Source: Tissierella simiarum (lineage in GTDB: Bacteria > Bacillota > Clostridia > Tissierellales > Tissierellaceae). Taken from it: a stretch of DNA of 64,000 nt. This document shows, piece by piece, positions 63,540-64,000 of this stretch. Positions within the stretch are counted from its first letter, which is position 1. The number at the start of each line of letters is the position of its first letter. The DNA lies in the NCBI RefSeq assembly GCF_018917865.1, contig NZ_JAHLPM010000007.1, positions 1-64,000 on the forward strand, given 5' to 3'. Both the position numbers and the translations under genes were made by a program. A model generated the notes under the pieces. The model saw only the letters and a list, made by a program, of their open reading frames with translations. It was not told where the DNA came from and made no database searches.

Positions 63540-64000
63540 TTATTCTTTAAACTTTAAACTTATAACCATTCTATCATGGGAAATCTTGGTATTTCTAAAA
63601 ATCTTTATTGCATTATTTATGTACAGTTCTGGTTCTTCCATAGATGGACTAAAATGGGTTAATATTAACTCACCCACTTCTCCATCTTTAGCCAGTTTAG
63701 CACTTTCAGTAAAAGTCATATGCTTATTCTTAATAGCTTTTTCAATATCTAAATCATCCCCATAAGTTCCTTCACATATAAATAAATCACTATTTTTTAT
63801 AAATTGATGAATAGTATCTATAGGTCTTGTATCTGTAATATAACTAAGTTTTATTCCCTTTCTTTCTTCTCCTAATACCATATAAGGCTGATATAAAACT
63901 CCTTTAAATTCTACTTCGCTTCCTTGCTGAAGTTTACCCCATATTGATTTAGGTACATTATGCTTCATAGCTTTTTCTACATCAAATTTAGGATTTCTCT
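63540..64000 (-). CDS. rnz: Ribonuclease Z, C-terminal part (gene runs off the window)
   Basis: RNase Z is a metallo-beta-lactamase-fold endonuclease that trims tRNA 3' ends. The open frame continues through the window edge; the visible 153 residues start RNPKFDVEKAMKHNVPKSIW, WGKLQQGSEV being typical of the middle of RNase Z. The metal-binding Asp lies in LSYITDTRP, and the C-terminal His motif is in LILTHFSPS (family HxSxRY-type position). The frame is in step with no stop to 64000. The N-terminal HxHxDH motif is outside the window. Confidence 0.9.
   Translation of the reverse strand, partial: RNPKFDVEKAMKHNVPKSIWGKLQQGSEVEFKGVLYQPYMVLGEERKGIKLSYITDTRPIDTIHQFIKNSDLFICEGTYGDDLDIEKAIKNKHMTFTESAKLAKDGEVGELILTHFSPSMEEPELYINNAIKIFRNTKISHDRMVISLKFKE

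Overview
The window comes from a low-GC, endospore-forming, amino-acid-fermenting member of the Firmicutes. The best fit is the Tissierellales or related Clostridia. This is inferred from AT-rich sequence, T-box control of aminoacyl-tRNA synthetases, the sporulation genes sigE, sigG, spoIIGA and spoVD, and a complete oxidative ornithine pathway of the kind studied in Clostridium sticklandii. Almost every gene lies on the minus strand; ychF and one tiny Cys/Gly-rich peptide gene are the exceptions.

Layout. 0.1-2.1 kb: an SDR-type threonine dehydrogenase and a DegV protein. 2.2-3.75 kb: a gene-poor stretch with a duplicated small-peptide module (one copy intact, one decayed), a phage-metallopeptidase-like fragment and a possible integrase tail. 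3.8-6.65 kb: leuS with its T-box leader, CTC specifier, promoter and an odd GC-richer spacer. 6.7-11.9 kb: an accessory island of small unrecognised proteins, one of the SF0329 family, around an internalin-like leucine-rich-repeat gene broken by a single in-frame TGA. 12.2-14.0 kb: asnS with a T-box (AAC specifier). 14.1-19.2 kb: an HscC-like Hsp70 beside a long J-like/TPR protein. 19.4-20.7 kb: rarA.

20.9-28.9 kb: the ornithine operon ord-ortA-ortB-oraS-oraE-glmL-like-orr. It is preceded by an excellent sigma-54 (-24/-12) promoter. Upstream of that lie a perfect 17-bp inverted repeat and a RocR-like sigma-54 activator gene. L-ornithine is racemised (Orr), isomerised to 2,4-diaminopentanoate (OraSE, with a GlmL-type accessory ATPase), oxidised (Ord) and thiolytically cleaved (OrtAB). 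The activator gene follows a two-component system of PhoP/PhoR or WalRK architecture.

33-53 kb: a long division, wall and sporulation supercluster. In transcription order it is mraZ, rsmH, ftsL-like, spoVD-like, murE, mraY, murD, ftsW/spoVE, murG, murA, ftsQ, two DUF881 genes, the small basic protein gene, ftsZ, spoIIGA, sigE, sigG, ylmC, nrdR, pgeF. murF is missing from its usual place. MraZ-type GTGG repeats precede mraZ, and a spoIIG-like promoter precedes spoIIGA.

53-64 kb: lgt, a pair of M16-like peptidases, a YhcN-type lipoprotein, pstSCAB with a three-repeat Pho box (no phoU), ychF, a DUF2007 protein, a ferritin-like cargo plus encapsulin operon, and the 3' part of an RNase Z gene running off the window. 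No rRNA, tRNA, CRISPR array or intact insertion sequence was seen. The strongest leads for something less described are the island at 6.7-11.9 kb, the small-peptide duplication at 2.2-3.5 kb and the leuS spacer element. No wholly new system can be proved from sequence alone.
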